Shown: in pieces, positions 33,804-45,490 of the stretch | How positions within the stretch are numbered: position 1 is the first letter of the stretch | How the letters are laid out: each line of letters opens with the position of its first letter | Assembly: GCF_000801105.2 (NCBI RefSeq) | Contig: NC_079516.1 | Location: 8,246,001-8,310,000 of the forward strand | Length of the DNA: 64,000 nucleotides | Reading direction: 5' to 3' | Source of the DNA: Raphanus sativus | Lineage: Eukaryota; Streptophyta; Magnoliopsida; Brassicales; Brassicaceae | The notes under the pieces: model-generated | Seen by the model: only the letters and a program-made list of their open reading frames with translations | The model's database searches: none | What the model was told of the DNA's origin: nothing | Translations under genes and position numbers: made by a program

Positions 33804-35494
33804 TGATATTTCATGTTTTTATAGGTTTTTAGATTCATATTTTAGATTATTATGTTCATTATAGGTTGCATTTAGGTATTTATATTGCATTGCATACATA
33901 ATTGCATTTAACATGGGCTGGAGTGCACAATTAAGAGTTTGGGCGAAAATCAGTGGTTAAATCTGCAATTTCAAGAGTTTTGGGGTCGAAGCGTGAAAAG
34001 CCCAAAAGTCTGAGGACCAGAGATGCAAAAACGAGAGAATCCACCATTGCCGTTCTTCTTCACTTCGATCCCGACGATTCCGACGGCGAGCCTTTGCGAG
34101 TACCACACAAACAGAATTGAGCACGGCCACGACTAAGGAGATGAGCACGAGATCAACCGTGGCTCGTAGTCATCCCGTGTCGACGAACAGAGAATTTACG
34201 GCGAGGATCCGGAGATGACGAACTCGCCCTGCAAGCTTGGTCCGGTGGTCTCAGCTCGGAGGAGAGATGAGACGGTGGTTCTATTGAGTATTGAGTCCGA
34301 GGAGAAGCTCCGATTGATGACGAGGTAGTGTGTGGCTATGGAGAAGCCTGAGACGAAGAAACAGAGTCCGAGCTCGAGCAATCTCAGCGGCTTGACGTAG
34401 CAATGTTGCTTGGCCGCTCGCTCTGCATCTCCACCTCCTGTCTGATATCGACATGATGCAGCGGGAAGATGACATCACTGGGAATGAATCGAGCTCCACA
34501 GCGGTTTGGTGGAGCGGGAGGAAGAAGCCGCTGCGAGGAAGACAAGAAGCAATTTCCAAATGTTGACCGGTTTAGTCCGGTTTGACTCGGTTTAATTCAA
34601 CTGAACCAGGTCGATTTTGGCATCTCTTATAAATAGTTTTAGACCTGAAAACCCTAATGTATCTCATTTTCTCTTTAGACTTTGCCTCATTTTGTAAAAG
34701 CTTGAATTTTTTTATCATTCTAAGGAATTTCTTCATCTTATATCTTGTTTCTCTTAATCATTAACATGATTAGCCTTGAATCTCATATGGATTTGAGGTT
34801 TATCATGGAGATTAGGGAGTAGACACATTTTGGATTCATGGGTTAGGGTGATTAAGGGTGATTAGTGAAGATCTAGGGTGTTTAGTGTTAGATATATTTC
34901 TTTCTTTGCTTGTTGAGAGTTCTTAATGCTATTTTAGTCTTGATCATACTAAAAAAGATCTCTAGACATTTCATGCCCGAAAGGTGTATGATGAAATGTC
35001 TGAACCAACTCTTCAATGCTTTTAGTCTACTTTGCCAAAGAGATATGTTGTTAAAGAGGCTAAGATTGCTATTAGACTTATTCTCCATGTTTGCTTTAGT
35101 AACATTCAACCTAAGAGACTAGATGCTTGAGTTTCTTTAGCAAAAGAACATTCATCTAGAGATAGAGCTTGTTTAGTGTTGTGTCTAGGCATAAGGAAAG
35201 TGTTTGATTGATAGCTTGCCACTCTAGTTTGGATCTTAGTCACCCAAGATCAAGTCCCTTGTCCCATGGATCCACCTTAGCATTTGATTGAGTTCTTGCA
35301 TTTGTTTCTAGTTTGGATTTGAGATCACCTTGTTTATATTTCTAGGACCTTAGTTTGTTACCATCATCATCTTTTTATTTGCTTAGATTAGGAGAGTTTG
35401 TGTATTCTTAGTGCTATAGATCTCTAGTTCTCTGTGGTTCGACAATCTTTTATACTATCATTTGACTTGGGAGCCTTGAAAACTTCCAATATCA
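33804..35494 (+). repeat. 3' LTR
   Basis: Partner of the 5' LTR, same length (1691 bp) and near-identical. It is followed at once by the GCATT target duplication. Confidence 0.93.
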
Positions 35495-35499
35495 GCATT

Positions 35500-37104
35500 A
35501 TACGGAAATGACACTTTATCTAACCCATAAGTCTATGTATTTATGATTAAACTCAATTTATTTGTAATGTGGCTTTGGATATTCAATGTGAACAGGTGGT
35601 GGTGTGCCTAGATAGTGGTTGTTAGAGATTTATTATATGTGTACGATAGAGTGTAATGGAGTAGATGTGTACGATAAAAAGGTGGTGTGTATGTGTACAT
35701 TAAATAAGGTGTATACCAACATCGGAGATACACCTTCACAGATCTCAAAAGACAGATCGAGTAATAGATAAAATGATTTCATAAAAAAAATTGAAAAAAT
35801 AAATTTAAGAATCAGATTTGAATTTTTTTTTAAAAAAGGAGAATGAAAGAGGAAGAAGATGAAGACGAAAAAAAGGAACCCACTTAGTTAGAGAAGAAAA
35901 AGAGATAAAATAAAAGATAAAAGGAAAAGTTGTAGAGAATGAATGGTTGTGGTTAAACGACGAAAATGAAAAACAGATATAATATTTAGTTAGTTTATAG
36001 ATAGAAAGTGGGTTTGGTTAGAAAAAAAAAACTGTTTTATTAGAAAGAATTGTCTTAGAATGTAATAATAAATTTAAAATTGTTTTGTGGTGTAATTTTT
36101 TCTTATTGAAAATTCATAAATATAACTAAAAATAAAAAATAACTAGAAAAAAGTTTATGGTCGCTTTTAAGGGCCATTAAAGTCTTTTAACTTAGAACTC
36201 TACTTCTTTAGTATAATGTGACCTAGCCTGTAAATAAAAGTCAGAAACTGATCTTTTATGTAAATCACTCTATTAGAAAAAGGGTAGTGATGTAATTTTC
36301 AAACGCTGGGAATATGAGAGAAATTGTTGAAATAAAATAAAAAGTGTGTTAGTAGTAGAAACTGTTTTACAGTGAAATAAAAACCTATAAACCGCCACTT
36401 GGTGTAATTCTTTCGGCTACAAATATGTAAAATTCATGGTATATCAATACTCTATGTTACCCACCTAGTTATATGTGCTCGAGCTAGCTAACTATATATG
36501 GGGAGTATATCTTAACCTTTTTCTAAAGATAATTTAACCTTTAAGATCATTTGAGGAGAGGAGGATATTTACAATTCTGGTGACTTAAATACAGTAGCTA
36601 AAACTATAAAATTGAACTTAAACTCTAGTGTTCATGAAATATATCCCCAAAAATAATTTGTTCTATCTCTTTGGGTAGATGTTGCTTGTAGATAGAATTA
36701 ACTTTATCAGGGAAAACCAAAAAGAAATATATTTGCAAAAAAAACCTCCATCTAAAAATAAATAAATTTACTTGACGGTCATATAATATATATATATATT
36801 TCGGTCATATAATATATAGTACACACTATATGACGATTCCAAATAAATTTTAGTTATGTTTAGGGTTAGAAGATCATACGAACAAGAAACAAAAATGTGA
36901 AATTTGGTAGTTTCGTGGAATATACAAACCAGTACTCGTGATCCATCCCATGTGCTATATATACACCACCCTACTTGGATACATAAATAAAAGGACCTAA
37001 AATAAAAATATATATGGTAAGATAATATTATATCCATATTAGTAAGATATGATGCCCTCCACACATATTTTAAATTTATTCTTCACATCTCATTATCTAC
37101 TTCT
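35500..37104. other. Right flank of LTR element, repeat-derived
   Basis: It continues the GTACA-rich region (GTGTACGATA at 35640-35675) split by the LTR element. TAGAA...TGTAATAATAAAT-type sequence near 36040-36090 resembles, in inverted orientation, sequence at 27640-27720. No gene is supported. The 98-codon minus-strand frame at 36768-37064 is low-complexity. Confidence 0.4.
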
Positions 37105-40100
37105 CACTACAAGAAAACATGTCTACTGCAAGGGAAAAAAACATCGCAATTCCGTTGCAAATCGCAATTTGCAACAAATTTGCAAGGAAAGTCGTTTCCT
37201 TGCAAATCCTTACTCGCAAATTAAAAACGCTTGCAATTCTCTCGCAAATTTGCAACGGAATAATTTCCGTCGCAAATTTGCGAGAGAATAATTTTCGTTG
37301 CAAATTTGCGAGAGACAGATATTCCCTCGCAAAATTGCATTAGATTTGCAATAAAAAGTTTCCCTTGCAAATTCTTTTAAAAATATTAAAAAAAAATTAA
37401 CAAAAATACAAAATAAAAAAATGTAAATAAATATATATAACGAAATATATATACATACAGATACATATTTAAATACATGAATATATTAAAAGCCTAAAAA
37501 AATTATAATAAGCTGGTTTAGTTAAATAAACCAGTTTAACTAAACCTAATTAAGCTAACCTAACTAAACTTAACCAAACCTAATTCTAAAAAAAAAAATT
37601 AATCCTAGAAAATAAATCAGCCGGCTCCTTGCCTCCTCCACCGCACCACCACCAGAGCCGCGCCACAACCACAGCCGCACCACCACCGGCCCTGTCTCCT
37701 TAACCATCAAGCTTCTTCTCAATCCTTCATCTCCCTTCACAAAAACAAAAAAAAAATATTAGATATAAACAGAGGGAGAGACAGAGAGATAGAGAAAGAG
37801 AGAGGACTAACCATGGAAGTGTGGCTCCGGCCTCATCGTGCCTTGCTTCCTCCAACCTGAAAACAAACAAATTCAGTTCAAAACAGAGAGACAGAGACAG
37901 AAGGACAGAGGGACAGAGAGAGAGAGAGAGAGAGAAAGGTCGAACCATGGTGGTGTGGGGCGTGAGATAAAGTAGATCCGGCTGTGTGTGAGAGAGAGGA
38001 GTGCTGGCGACAAGGAGAGATGTCATGGCGGCAGAGACGAGAGGCGGGAGAGAGAGCCCGAGAGAGGAGAGATGGTGGGAGAAAAAAATCCCTTGTTTTT
38101 TTTTTCTTGACGGCTCCAACAGATGAAAAGAATTAGGTTTGTGTCTTTATATACTAACCCTAGTTCTAGAAACTTGTTTGTCATTTTCTTTTTTTTTTTT
38201 TTTTATGGAGGGGAAAATAGTTTTGCTAAGGAAAATGAAGAGATACCTTGCAATTCCCTTGCAAATTGCGTCCGAAATCAATTCATTGCAAATTTGCAAG
38301 AAAATTGCGAGGAAGTCATTACAGTTTCCTTGCAAAATTTTAGTTAAAGTTTTTTAGAGTTTCGTTTAGAGTTTTGTTATGTTTTGTATATACTAATATG
38401 GTTCTTGATATTTGTTTTTCGAAAAATTATTTACATGAATATGTTTAACAAAGTACAGTAATTTAGTTAACATGTATTGAATATATAAATTATAAAGTTT
38501 GTATTTTGTATTGAGTAATTAGTTCAAGTGTCGAGAATTGAATTTATAACTAAAATATTGTATTTTCAAAAATATTTAACAATGTACATTTTAAACACTA
38601 AATATTTTAACAAAGTGTGTTATACGAAACCAAAGTCTTTAACAAAACCCTAAAACCGTTCAAGTGGAAAAAAACATGATTTTGCAAGGAAATTGCAAGG
38701 GATTCCTCGCAATTCTCTTGCAAATTTGCAAGGTAATAAAAAAACCTCGCAAATTTGCAAGGGAATTGCGAGAGATCCCTTGCAATTCGCTTGCAAATTG
38801 CGACGGAAATGAATCGCTTGCAAATTTGCAAGACAATTGCGAGGGAGTCATTGCAATTTCCTTGCAAAATTTTAATAAAAGTGTTTTAGGGTTTCGTTTA
38901 GGGGTTTATTAGTTTTGTATACACGAATGTGTTTCTTGATATTTCTTTTTCGAAAAATTATTTACATGAATATGTTTAAGAAAGTTATAATAATTTAGTT
39001 AACATGTATTGAATATATAAATTATAAAGTTTGTATTTTGTATTAAGTAATTAGTTCAAGTGTCGAGAATTGAATTTATAACTAAAAATCTGCATTTTCA
39101 AAAATATTGATCGACATACATTTTAAACACTAAATATTTTAACTAAATGTGTTATATGACACCAAATCTTTAACAAAACCCTAAAACCGTTCAAATGGAG
39201 AAAACATGTTTTTGCAAGGAAATTGCAAGGGATTCCTCGCAATTCTCTTGCAAATTTGCAAGGTAACCAAAAATCCTTGCAAATTTGCAAGGAAATTGCG
39301 AGAGTTCCCTTGCAACTCCCTTGCAAATTGCGACGGAAATCAATCCCTTGCAAATTTGCAAGATAATTGCGAGGGAGTCATTGCAATTTTCTTGCAATTG
39401 CCTTGCAAATTCATAATTCAATGTGTTTTAGGGTTTCGTTTGTGCTTTTGATACATTTTTTGGTGGACTAATATTTTTCTTTATATTTAGTTTCAGAAAA
39501 ATTATTTAGTGTAAAATATTTTTTTTTTAAAACTCGTAATTTAAGTGATGTATATTAAATGTATAAGTTATATAGTTTTGATGTTTAATATTCATAATTC
39601 TAAATCAAGTGTTGGGAATTGAGTCTATAACCGTTAATTGATGTATTTTCAAAAATATTTATAGATGTATACATTAAACACTAAATATTTTAATTAAATG
39701 TGTTATATGACACCAAATTTTTTAACAAAATCTCAAGCCGTTTAAGTGGTGAAACCTGGTTTTGCAAGCAAATTGCAATGGATTCCTTGCAATTCCCTTG
39801 CAAATTTGCATGGTTTTCAAAAACTCTCGCAAATTTGCAAGAGAATTGCGAGAGGTCCCTTGCAATTTTCTTGCAAATTCATAACTCAATGTATTTTAGG
39901 GTTTCGTTTGTGGTTTCGTTACGTTTTCAGTGGAGTAATATGTTTCTTTTATTTAATTTAGAAAAGTTATTTAACGTAAAAATATATTTTTAAAAAAGTT
40001 CTGTTAATTTAATTGATGTATATTGAATGTTTAAGTTATATATTAAATATTTTGTAATACTAATTCAAGTGTCGGAAATTTAGTTTATAGATGTTAATTA

Positions 40101-40545
40101 ATGAAATTTTCAAAAATAGTCATCGACATACTTTTTAAATATTAAATATTTTAAGTAAACGTGTTATAAGACTCCAAAGTCATTAGCAAAATTCCAAACC
40201 GTTCAAGTGTAGAAAACATGATTTTGAAAAACAAAATTGCAAGGAATACAAAACCCTCGCAATTCTGTTGCAAATTTGCAAGGAATACAAAACCGTCGCA
40301 AATTTTGCAAGAGAATTGCGACAAAACTAGTTTTCTCGTAAATTTGCGTTTGAATTGCGAGGAAACTGTATTTTCTCTCGCGGATTCCTCGCAAATTTGC
40401 GAGTGAATTTTTTTCCTCGTAAATTTGCAACGAATTTGCGAGGATTATATATTTCCTTGCAGTTCCGTTGCAAATCCCTTGCAAATTTGCAAGGGAAATT
40501 TTTCCTCGCAAATTTTCCTTGCAAATCAATTGTTTTCTTGTAGTG
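37105..40545. mobile_element. Complete non-autonomous CACTA transposon
   Basis: The left terminus is CACTACAAGAAAACATG and the right terminus, read inward, is CACTACAAGAAAACAATTG. The 3-bp target duplication TCT lies at 37102-37104 and 40546-40548. The 3441-bp element has dense subterminal repeats built on the palindrome GCAAATTTGC (37140-37370 and 40205-40535), the kind of arrays that En/Spm-type transposases bind. No TNPD- or TNPA-like transposase is encoded. The interior carries a GC-richer segment with CACCACCACC and GA-rich stretches (37620-38100), possibly captured, and a tandem array (38350-39900). Confidence 0.93.
38250..39900. repeat. Tandem array inside CACTA element, unit about 470-540 bp
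   Basis: The phrase TTCGTTT recurs at about 38361, 38892, 39434 and 39903, each after a cluster of GCAAATTTGC palindromes. Each unit runs from AT-rich unique-looking sequence (AATTATTTACATGAATATGT, TCAAGTGTCGAGAATTGA) into AACCCTAAAACCGTTCAA and a palindrome cluster (38685-38870, 39210-39410, 39760-39885). The array multiplies the subterminal motif into the middle of the element. Short frames across the clusters on both strands are by-products of the palindromes. Confidence 0.85.
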
Positions 40546-40548
40546 TCT

Positions 40549-41604
40549 TTATACTGGCAGCTGAATATCATGTCCAGTTTTGCAGTGAATGTATACAACA
40601 TGTCGAGTGGACAGGCCTGCGAGTGGAAAAGTGTAACGACAATCTCTCACAAAACCGACTCTACATCATGTTCTGTCAATAGCTCTAGGATCCCATAAAC
40701 GTTTCTTTCTGCTTATTATCCACCATCCAACTATATCCACCATTATTATTTAAATTCTGCAAAAAAGGTGAAAAAGTCATGAATAAATAAGTTACTCAGT
40801 TCGATACCTTTTAAACCAGTCCCTCTCCATGAACAACTATGTTGCTTAATAAAGAACGAAGACTGACTAGCCACAGGAAACGAAACAACAGGATTCTATT
40901 ACAACAAACAATCATCTACAACACTGCACACACAAACACACATCACAAAATTCCACACCCAAAGAAAAGTTTCAAAAAAAAAAAAAAATTCCACACCCCC
41001 ACCCGATAGACTTAATGCACATGTCGAAGCTCTACTTGTCAATACCCGATAGACTTAATGTTTTCATGTAAGTTTCACTTAGGAGTTGGTTAATGGTGGT
41101 AAGCTCACCAACATCCTTCATTTGACCAATTAAATATGAAAAAATAAAATTGTTTAATATCACATGTTAAACATAGATATATAAATACATAAAAGCTAAA
41201 TTTTAAATACATATTATCTCTTATCAATCAAGTAATTGATATCAATTGAATCATATAGAACTTCATCAAAATCAATGAAATGAAAACATAGTCTAACATA
41301 TAAGATATATTTTTAACACATTGGTAACAGGCCATTAATAGTTTAGTGTTAATTTATTTTCATATAAGAGCTGTTAAATTAAAAAGTGAGACAGGGGACA
41401 TAACTCGGTACGGCGTGGAACACAACCGAATTGGCTCAACTCGCCTCGGCCAGCATACGTTTCACGTGTACTCGGACGATTACGCAGCCAGGCGGCCGCG
41501 TTTTCGAACAAGGGTAAGAAACCATTTAATAATACACTATAACAATAAGATATGCATAATAATAGTTACCGACAAACAAATAAATACAATTATTTATTAC
41601 ACAA
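40549..41604. other. Intergenic between CACTA and Helitron
   Basis: The first 150 bases look like single-copy DNA with short open stretches but no domain I recognise. ACCCGATAGACTTAATG is repeated at about 41000 and 41046, a small local duplication. No gene is supported. Confidence 0.4.
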
Positions 41605-42384
41605 CTAGGTGTTTAGCCCGCATATGCGGGCATAAATATTTTATGATTACTTATTAATATATATATTACTAAGAAAAAAATGTTGTTCTTATTAATATTT
41701 TCATTTGGAAAATATTAAGTATTATATCTTTCTGAAAATTTATTTGTACATTATATTCATTGTTAATAAATAAATCTTCAAAATCACTCAGTATTTTCTT
41801 TTTAATTATACAAAATAACCTTTTACTTGATTAATATTTAGTTATATTTTTTCTGTTTTTGAATTTTTAACTTCCTTATTAAAATATACTTTTAGCATAA
41901 AAACACAATATATATAATAATTATATTTTTATTTTAAAATATTTTTAAATTTGGGATAATTCTTACTATTAATAATTTTAATCAATTATCTATCAAAAAT
42001 ATATTAATTTCGTTAATAAATCTTCAAAATCACTCGGTATTCTTTTTTTAATTATACAAAATAACCTTTTACTTGATTAATATTTAGTTATATGTTTTCT
42101 GTTTTTGAATTTTTAACTTCCTTATTAAAATATACTTTTCGGATAACAACACAATATATATATATATAAGAATTATCTTTTTATTTTAAAAAATATTTTA
42201 AAATTTGGGATAATTCTTACTATTAATAATTTTAGTCAATTATCTATCAAAAATATTCTAATTCATTTTTAATTTTTAAATTATTTCTATATTTTATTCA
42301 TTAAGGGTAGTATCGATATTAACCACTCTAACTTTTAACGTGGGAGCTCCGTCGCGAAAATCACTTCGCAAATAATAGTATAGA
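41605..42384 (-). mobile_element. Complete non-autonomous Helitron, 780 bp
   Basis: Read on the minus strand the element starts TCTATACTATTATTTGCGAA (right end, 42384) and ends with a perfect 16-bp hairpin palindrome GCCCGCATATGCGGGC (41616-41631), then TAAACAC and CTAG (41605). It sits between A (41604) and T (42385), the Helitron target, without duplication. The interior contains a direct duplication with period about 247 bp (AATCTTCAAAATCACTC at about 41772 and 42019). No Rep/helicase is encoded. Confidence 0.93.
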
Positions 42385-43514
42385 TGTATGTAATTTCATA
42401 TAAAAGCTATATTCAGATTTGTAAACGAAAAAAATTCGCGCGAATACGTGGGTGAAACTATACTTAGTATTATGAAATGTTCATTCTGAGGTTAAGGAGA
42501 CTATGGACCACAAATTCCATTTTTTGGTAAATTAAAACATCTATATGATAAAAAACTCCAGTGGTGTTAATTACGACTGGGCATGATAGGATATTTGGGT
42601 TTTCGAAGGTATTTGTGATTTACTTCGTATGTCACAGATGTTTAATTTTTCGATTTCTCTTGCTTCGGAGAAATACGAATATCCAAAGTATAAATAGATA
42701 TTTGAGGATATTTACGAATACTTACGTATATCTCATCTGTTTTGATTAATACAGATAATCTTAAAAATTTGATACAAATTTATTTTGTAAAACATTTTTT
42801 GCATGATATACAAGATAAAATTAAAAGAAGTAATGAATCTACATATTTTGTAAATTCTTTAAACTTAGTAAACAGTTATAATAACAAAAAAATTTAAGAA
42901 AAAATTATAATTGTCATAAATATTTTCTCTTCCTTTTATGTAATACTTTAATATAAGTAATAATGTGAATATAATTTGTCAAATCATATGTTAGAATAAT
43001 AACTATATAATTTTATACAATTTAAAACTTTAAATATAATCAAGATATACATGTATTTATATATTTCCAGATCAGTTATCCGCTTTCCAAATTTTAATAT
43101 TTGTGATTTACTTCGATTTTAACGGACATTGATTTTAAGTATTTTATTTGTTTCGAAAGTTTACGGATATCCGAAATTTTCAAATAAAATCGAAATGAAT
43201 AACGAATCGAATCAAATTTAACGGATAGAATGCTCAGCCCTAGCTAGTTTTAGTCTGCTGGTTATTGTTTAAACCTATTGCAAGTTTTAGTTCCACCACT
43301 TTTTCTTTTATAACTAAAAAATTACTCTTGTCTACATCAACCAAAATTTGTTTACCTGAGAAGATTATTTGCCATTATTAAACAAAGAATCCCAGCTGTT
43401 GTAGTAAAGGTAATCTATTGGCCATGGTAGATCTCTTATAGAGAATTTTTTAGCGAATATAAGAGATGATTAACGTAGGTCTCTTATGGAGGGTTTCTTA
43501 GCGAAGATAAGAGA
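42385..43514. other. Upstream region of IAA7
   Basis: AT-rich DNA without a gene. At 43430-43550 a short self-complementary block occurs (CTCTTATAGAG, GATTAACGTAGGTCTCTTAT and ACCTACATTAATCAT), probably a small MITE remnant close to the IAA7 promoter. Confidence 0.45.
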
Positions 43515-43572
43515 TGTCTCTCCCTAAAAGACCTACATTAATCATGCCCTAACATCTAATCAGTCTCACGTG
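43515..43572 (+). promoter_or_regulatory. IAA7 promoter motifs: TGTCTC and G-box
   Basis: TGTCTC (43515-43520) is the classical auxin-response element core bound by ARFs. CACGTG (43567-43572) is a G-box bound by bHLH and bZIP factors such as PIFs. They lie about 210 and 160 bases before the IAA7 ATG. Such sites occur by chance too; position and gene identity make a regulatory role plausible. Confidence 0.4.
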
Positions 43573-43727
43573 TCAAAACCCCACACATGAAGAAAAAGGA
43601 GTAAAAGACATGCCCATGCAATTTATCATACACCCCACTACCATCCTCTCTCCTATAATTATCAATTCCCCTTCGTCTCCCTTCTTCTTCCCCTCTTACC
43701 AAATCAACATCTCTAATCTATTACTAC

Positions 43728-45490
43728 ATGATCGGACAGCTTATGAACCTCAAGGAGACAGAGCTCTGTCTCGGCCTCCCCGGGGCCGCTGAAACCCTCG
43801 ATACTCCAGCCAGATCGGCGGTGGGGAACAAGAGAGGCTTTTCCGAGACCGTTGATCTCATGCTCAATCTTCAGTCCAACAAAGAAGGAGCCATCGATCT
43901 TAACAACGCTACAGCTTCTAAACAGAAAACTCTTCTCAAAAACACTGTTAAGCCTCCTGCTAAGTAAGCTATATATATATATATATATATAAAGTTCTTG
44001 GATTACGTATCCACAAGCTTAACCACTAGTTATCAATTTTCTAACCGATTCAGTAAACATACAAAAACAAATCTTGAAATTAGTAACACACACACACACA
44101 CACTAGTTAACAATTAACATTATTAATGCTGTTGTATGTAGATCCCAAGTGGTGGGATGGCCACCAGTGAGGAACTCCAGGAAAAACATAATGACTAATC
44201 AGAAAACAAGCGGTGCGGAGGATGCCAGCAGCGAGAAGGCCGGAAATGGTGGTGGAGGAGCCACCGGAGCTGCATTGGTGAAGGTATCCATGGACGGAGC
44301 ACCCTACCTAAGGAAAGTTGACCTCAAGATATACAAAAGCTATCAGGATCTCTCTGATGCTTTGGCCAAAATGTTCAGTTCCTTCACTATGGGTACGTGT
44401 TAGAAATTTCATACGGGCAAATACGAAAAATATAAAGTAGTATATAAAGATTATTAAAAACTAACGAATCTTTATTACTCTCTCCGTTTCGAATTAATTG
44501 TCATTCTGGAGCAAAATTTTCGTTTCAAAATAAGTGTCATTTTAGAGTTTCAATGCAAAATTTATTAACAAGATTCTCCAATTCATTTTTCTATTAGCTG
44601 AAATATGGTTATATGTATAGGTAATTGTGTTTTTAAAATCATATTTTTATTAATATGTGTGTATAAATCTAGAACGACAAATAAAACAAAACGGATGGAG
44701 TATTACGTAAAGCATAGCGTATGAATTAATGTGTACGCGATGAATGGTAATAATGCATCTACATTGAATTAAGTGTCCGAGTTAAGTATGTGGTATATAT
44801 ACATATAAGCGCATAATTTATATGGTTTGAATGTCTTGAATAATTTCAAGGAAACTATGGAGCACAAGGAATGATCGATTTCATGAACGAGACCAAGCTC
44901 ATGGATCTTCTGAACAGTTCTGATTATGTTCCAAGCTACGAGGACAAAGATGGCGACTGGATGCTAGTCGGCGATGTCCCATGGGAGTGAGTCAAATTCA
45001 ATCCCTAACGTTTCATAACTTTTAACTAATAACTCTTTCATTAACCACCTTTCGAAAATTGGTAGAGAATAATCCAACAATATTCAAACTCCATGTGTTA
45101 TAAATATGTACAACCATGCAATGGTTGGCAAGAGACAAGAGGATCTTTCAAATTATGATATTGTGTCGATAAGTTTTATCCCATTCGGAGCTGGCACACT
45201 CAACTTCTTCTCACCACATTATTGCCTAACACCTTAGAATACCCTTTAAATGTTAACCATTTCTATGCCATTGTTCTAACCAGAAACTTGAATATCTATT
45301 TTCAGAATGTTTGTCGAGTCATGCAGACGTTTGCGCATTATGAAGGGATCTGAAGCAATTGGACTTGGTACATCTAACTCTCCTTTTGTAATTTTTAGAT
45401 TTCTATTTTTCAAATAAAATTTAATTCAAGTTTCTTGGTTTTGTTATAGCTCCGAGAGCAATGGAGAAGTATTCCAAGAACAGATCATAA
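43728..45490 (+). CDS. IAA7: Aux/IAA auxin-response repressor IAA7 (AXR2)
   Basis: This is a nuclear repressor of ARF-driven auxin transcription; in Arabidopsis, degron mutants (axr2) are auxin-resistant dwarfs. There are five exons: 43728-43963, 44142-44392, 44851-44986, 45306-45367 and 45450-45490. All have GT/AG borders and consistent phase, giving 241 residues (Arabidopsis 243). Domain I has LCLGL (13-17). A KR pair lies at 35-36. The degron QVVGWPPVR (81-89) is intact and followed by NSRK (Tyr in Arabidopsis replaced by Ser). PB1 motifs are [16 protein letters not shown] and [18 protein letters not shown], and the tail ends [13 protein letters not shown]. Intron 1 holds AT and CA microsatellites; intron 2 holds a Stowaway MITE. 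It looks functional. Confidence 0.96.
44478..44700. mobile_element. Stowaway MITE in IAA7 intron 2
   Basis: CTCTCTCCGTTTCGAATTAA at the left end and CAAAACGGATGGAG at the right form the inverted ends, with TA on each side (44476-44477 and 44701-44702). It is 223 bp, of the same family as the remnant at 19131-19364, and lies wholly within the intron 85 bases after the donor site. Confidence 0.85.

Larger units (their letters stand above)
29190..35494 (+). mobile_element. Complete non-autonomous Ty3-like LTR retrotransposon
   Basis: The element is bounded by GCATT target duplications (29185-29189 and 35495-35499). Both LTRs are exactly 1691 bp, begin TGATAT and end ATATCA. A primer-binding site follows the 5' LTR and a purine-rich tract precedes the 3' LTR. 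By eye the LTRs differ at about 17 substitutions and 2 one-base indels, roughly 99% identity, so insertion is recent. The 2923-bp interior has one 308-aa frame and no reverse transcriptase, protease or integrase. The PBS type suggests the Athila/Tat lineage of Ty3 elements, from memory. Mobility must have been supplied in trans. Confidence 0.93.

Noticed and set aside
37727..38119. 130-codon minus-strand frame in the CACTA element
   Set aside because: Low-complexity Ser/Leu-rich translation of GA-repeat DNA with no domain.
37140..40535. CRISPR-like array of regularly repeated GCAAATTTGC
   Set aside because: This is plant DNA, spacing is irregular and the repeats lie inside a bounded CACTA transposon.
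38123..40698. Numerous 60-132-codon frames with repeated NLxxNCE/QICK phrases
   Set aside because: They are by-products of the palindromic repeat, open on both strands.
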